Source: Gammaproteobacteria bacterium
Lineage (GTDB): Bacteria > Pseudomonadota > Gammaproteobacteria > UBA1113
Direction of reading: 5' to 3'
Length of the DNA: 5,211 bases
Assembly (NCBI GenBank): GCA_019752835.1
Contig: JAIELR010000063.1
Coordinates: forward strand, 1-5,211
Position numbers and translations under genes: made by a program. Below, piece by piece: positions 5,073 to 5,211 of this stretch (positions within the stretch are counted from its first letter, which is position 1; every line of letters begins with the position of its first letter). Under the pieces are notes generated by a model. It saw nothing but the letters and a program-made list of their open reading frames with translations, made no database searches and was not told where the DNA came from.

Positions 5073-5211
5073 TTAATCATCACTGAGTAAAAAATATATG
5101 AAATATGTTCCTTTTGGGGTCGGCAATGCAACAAAAGCATCTGCAATCTCGATCATTTTTTGCTTTCTACTTTCCATATAAAATTTTTGTTTAGTGGATT
5201 GAGTTTTTATC
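5073..5211 (-). pseudogene. Decayed LOG-family (lysine-decarboxylase-like) protein fragment
   Basis: A minus-strand frame open from the right window edge to TAA 5075-5073 reads YMESRKQKMIEIADAFVALP and then TPKGT. It strongly recalls the LOG family (cytokinin-riboside-monophosphate phosphoribohydrolase / nucleotide 5'-monophosphate nucleosidase), in which MxxRKxxMxxxADAFIALPGGxGTxEE is the active-site block. Here the PGGxGT motif reads PTPKGT, and the sequence then turns into unrelated YFIYFLLSDD and stops, without the catalytic Glu or the rest of the fold. It is therefore a broken gene. The upstream part may continue past the window. An alternative is a chance short similarity, but the run RKxxMIExADAFVALP is hard to explain that way. 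Confidence 0.6.

Overview
The window looks like a plastic, low-GC bacterial chromosome segment, most likely gammaproteobacterial. The AnmK, SDR and racemase proteins read like those of Legionella/Coxiella-type bacteria, but this placement is an impression from protein style and base composition, not a proven taxonomic call. Two metabolic genes (anmK on the left, an SDR oxidoreductase on the right) bracket a patchwork of inserted, duplicated and decayed material.

Left part (1-1889): the 3' two-thirds or less of anmK (anhydro-N-acetylmuramic acid kinase, peptidoglycan recycling) enters from the left edge. It is followed by two copies of a GC-rich ~70-bp repeat with inverted ends, then a complete Asp/Glu racemase-family gene. 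Directly abutting and overlapping the racemase stop is a second, diverged copy of the last 249 bp of anmK. The repeat and racemase therefore sit between two versions of the anmK 3' end.

Middle part (1890-4093): two DUF3800 proteins (putative RNase H-like nucleases, often found in defence or mobile regions) face away from each other. One is on the minus strand (1953-2615) and one is an unusually A/T-rich, TTG-initiated gene on the plus strand (3083-4093). The gap between them holds the most interesting object in the window. It is a compact multi-stem RNA candidate on the minus strand (about 2796 to 2706), driven by a near-perfect sigma70 promoter (TTGCCA-N17-TATAAT) and ending in a T6 tract, 70-90 nt upstream of the minus-strand DUF3800 gene. 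The order promoter, structured RNA, U-tract, nuclease-like gene resembles an attenuator leader or an RNA-antitoxin/toxin locus. That functional reading is inference.

Right part (4094-5211): a classical SDR oxidoreductase on the minus strand has a weak candidate terminator beyond its 3' end and a pair of TCATATGA palindromes in its upstream region. At the right edge a minus-strand fragment recognisably derives from a LOG-family (lysine-decarboxylase-like) protein, with its PGGxGT motif destroyed. There are no rRNA, tRNA or CRISPR features and no intact transposase in the window.
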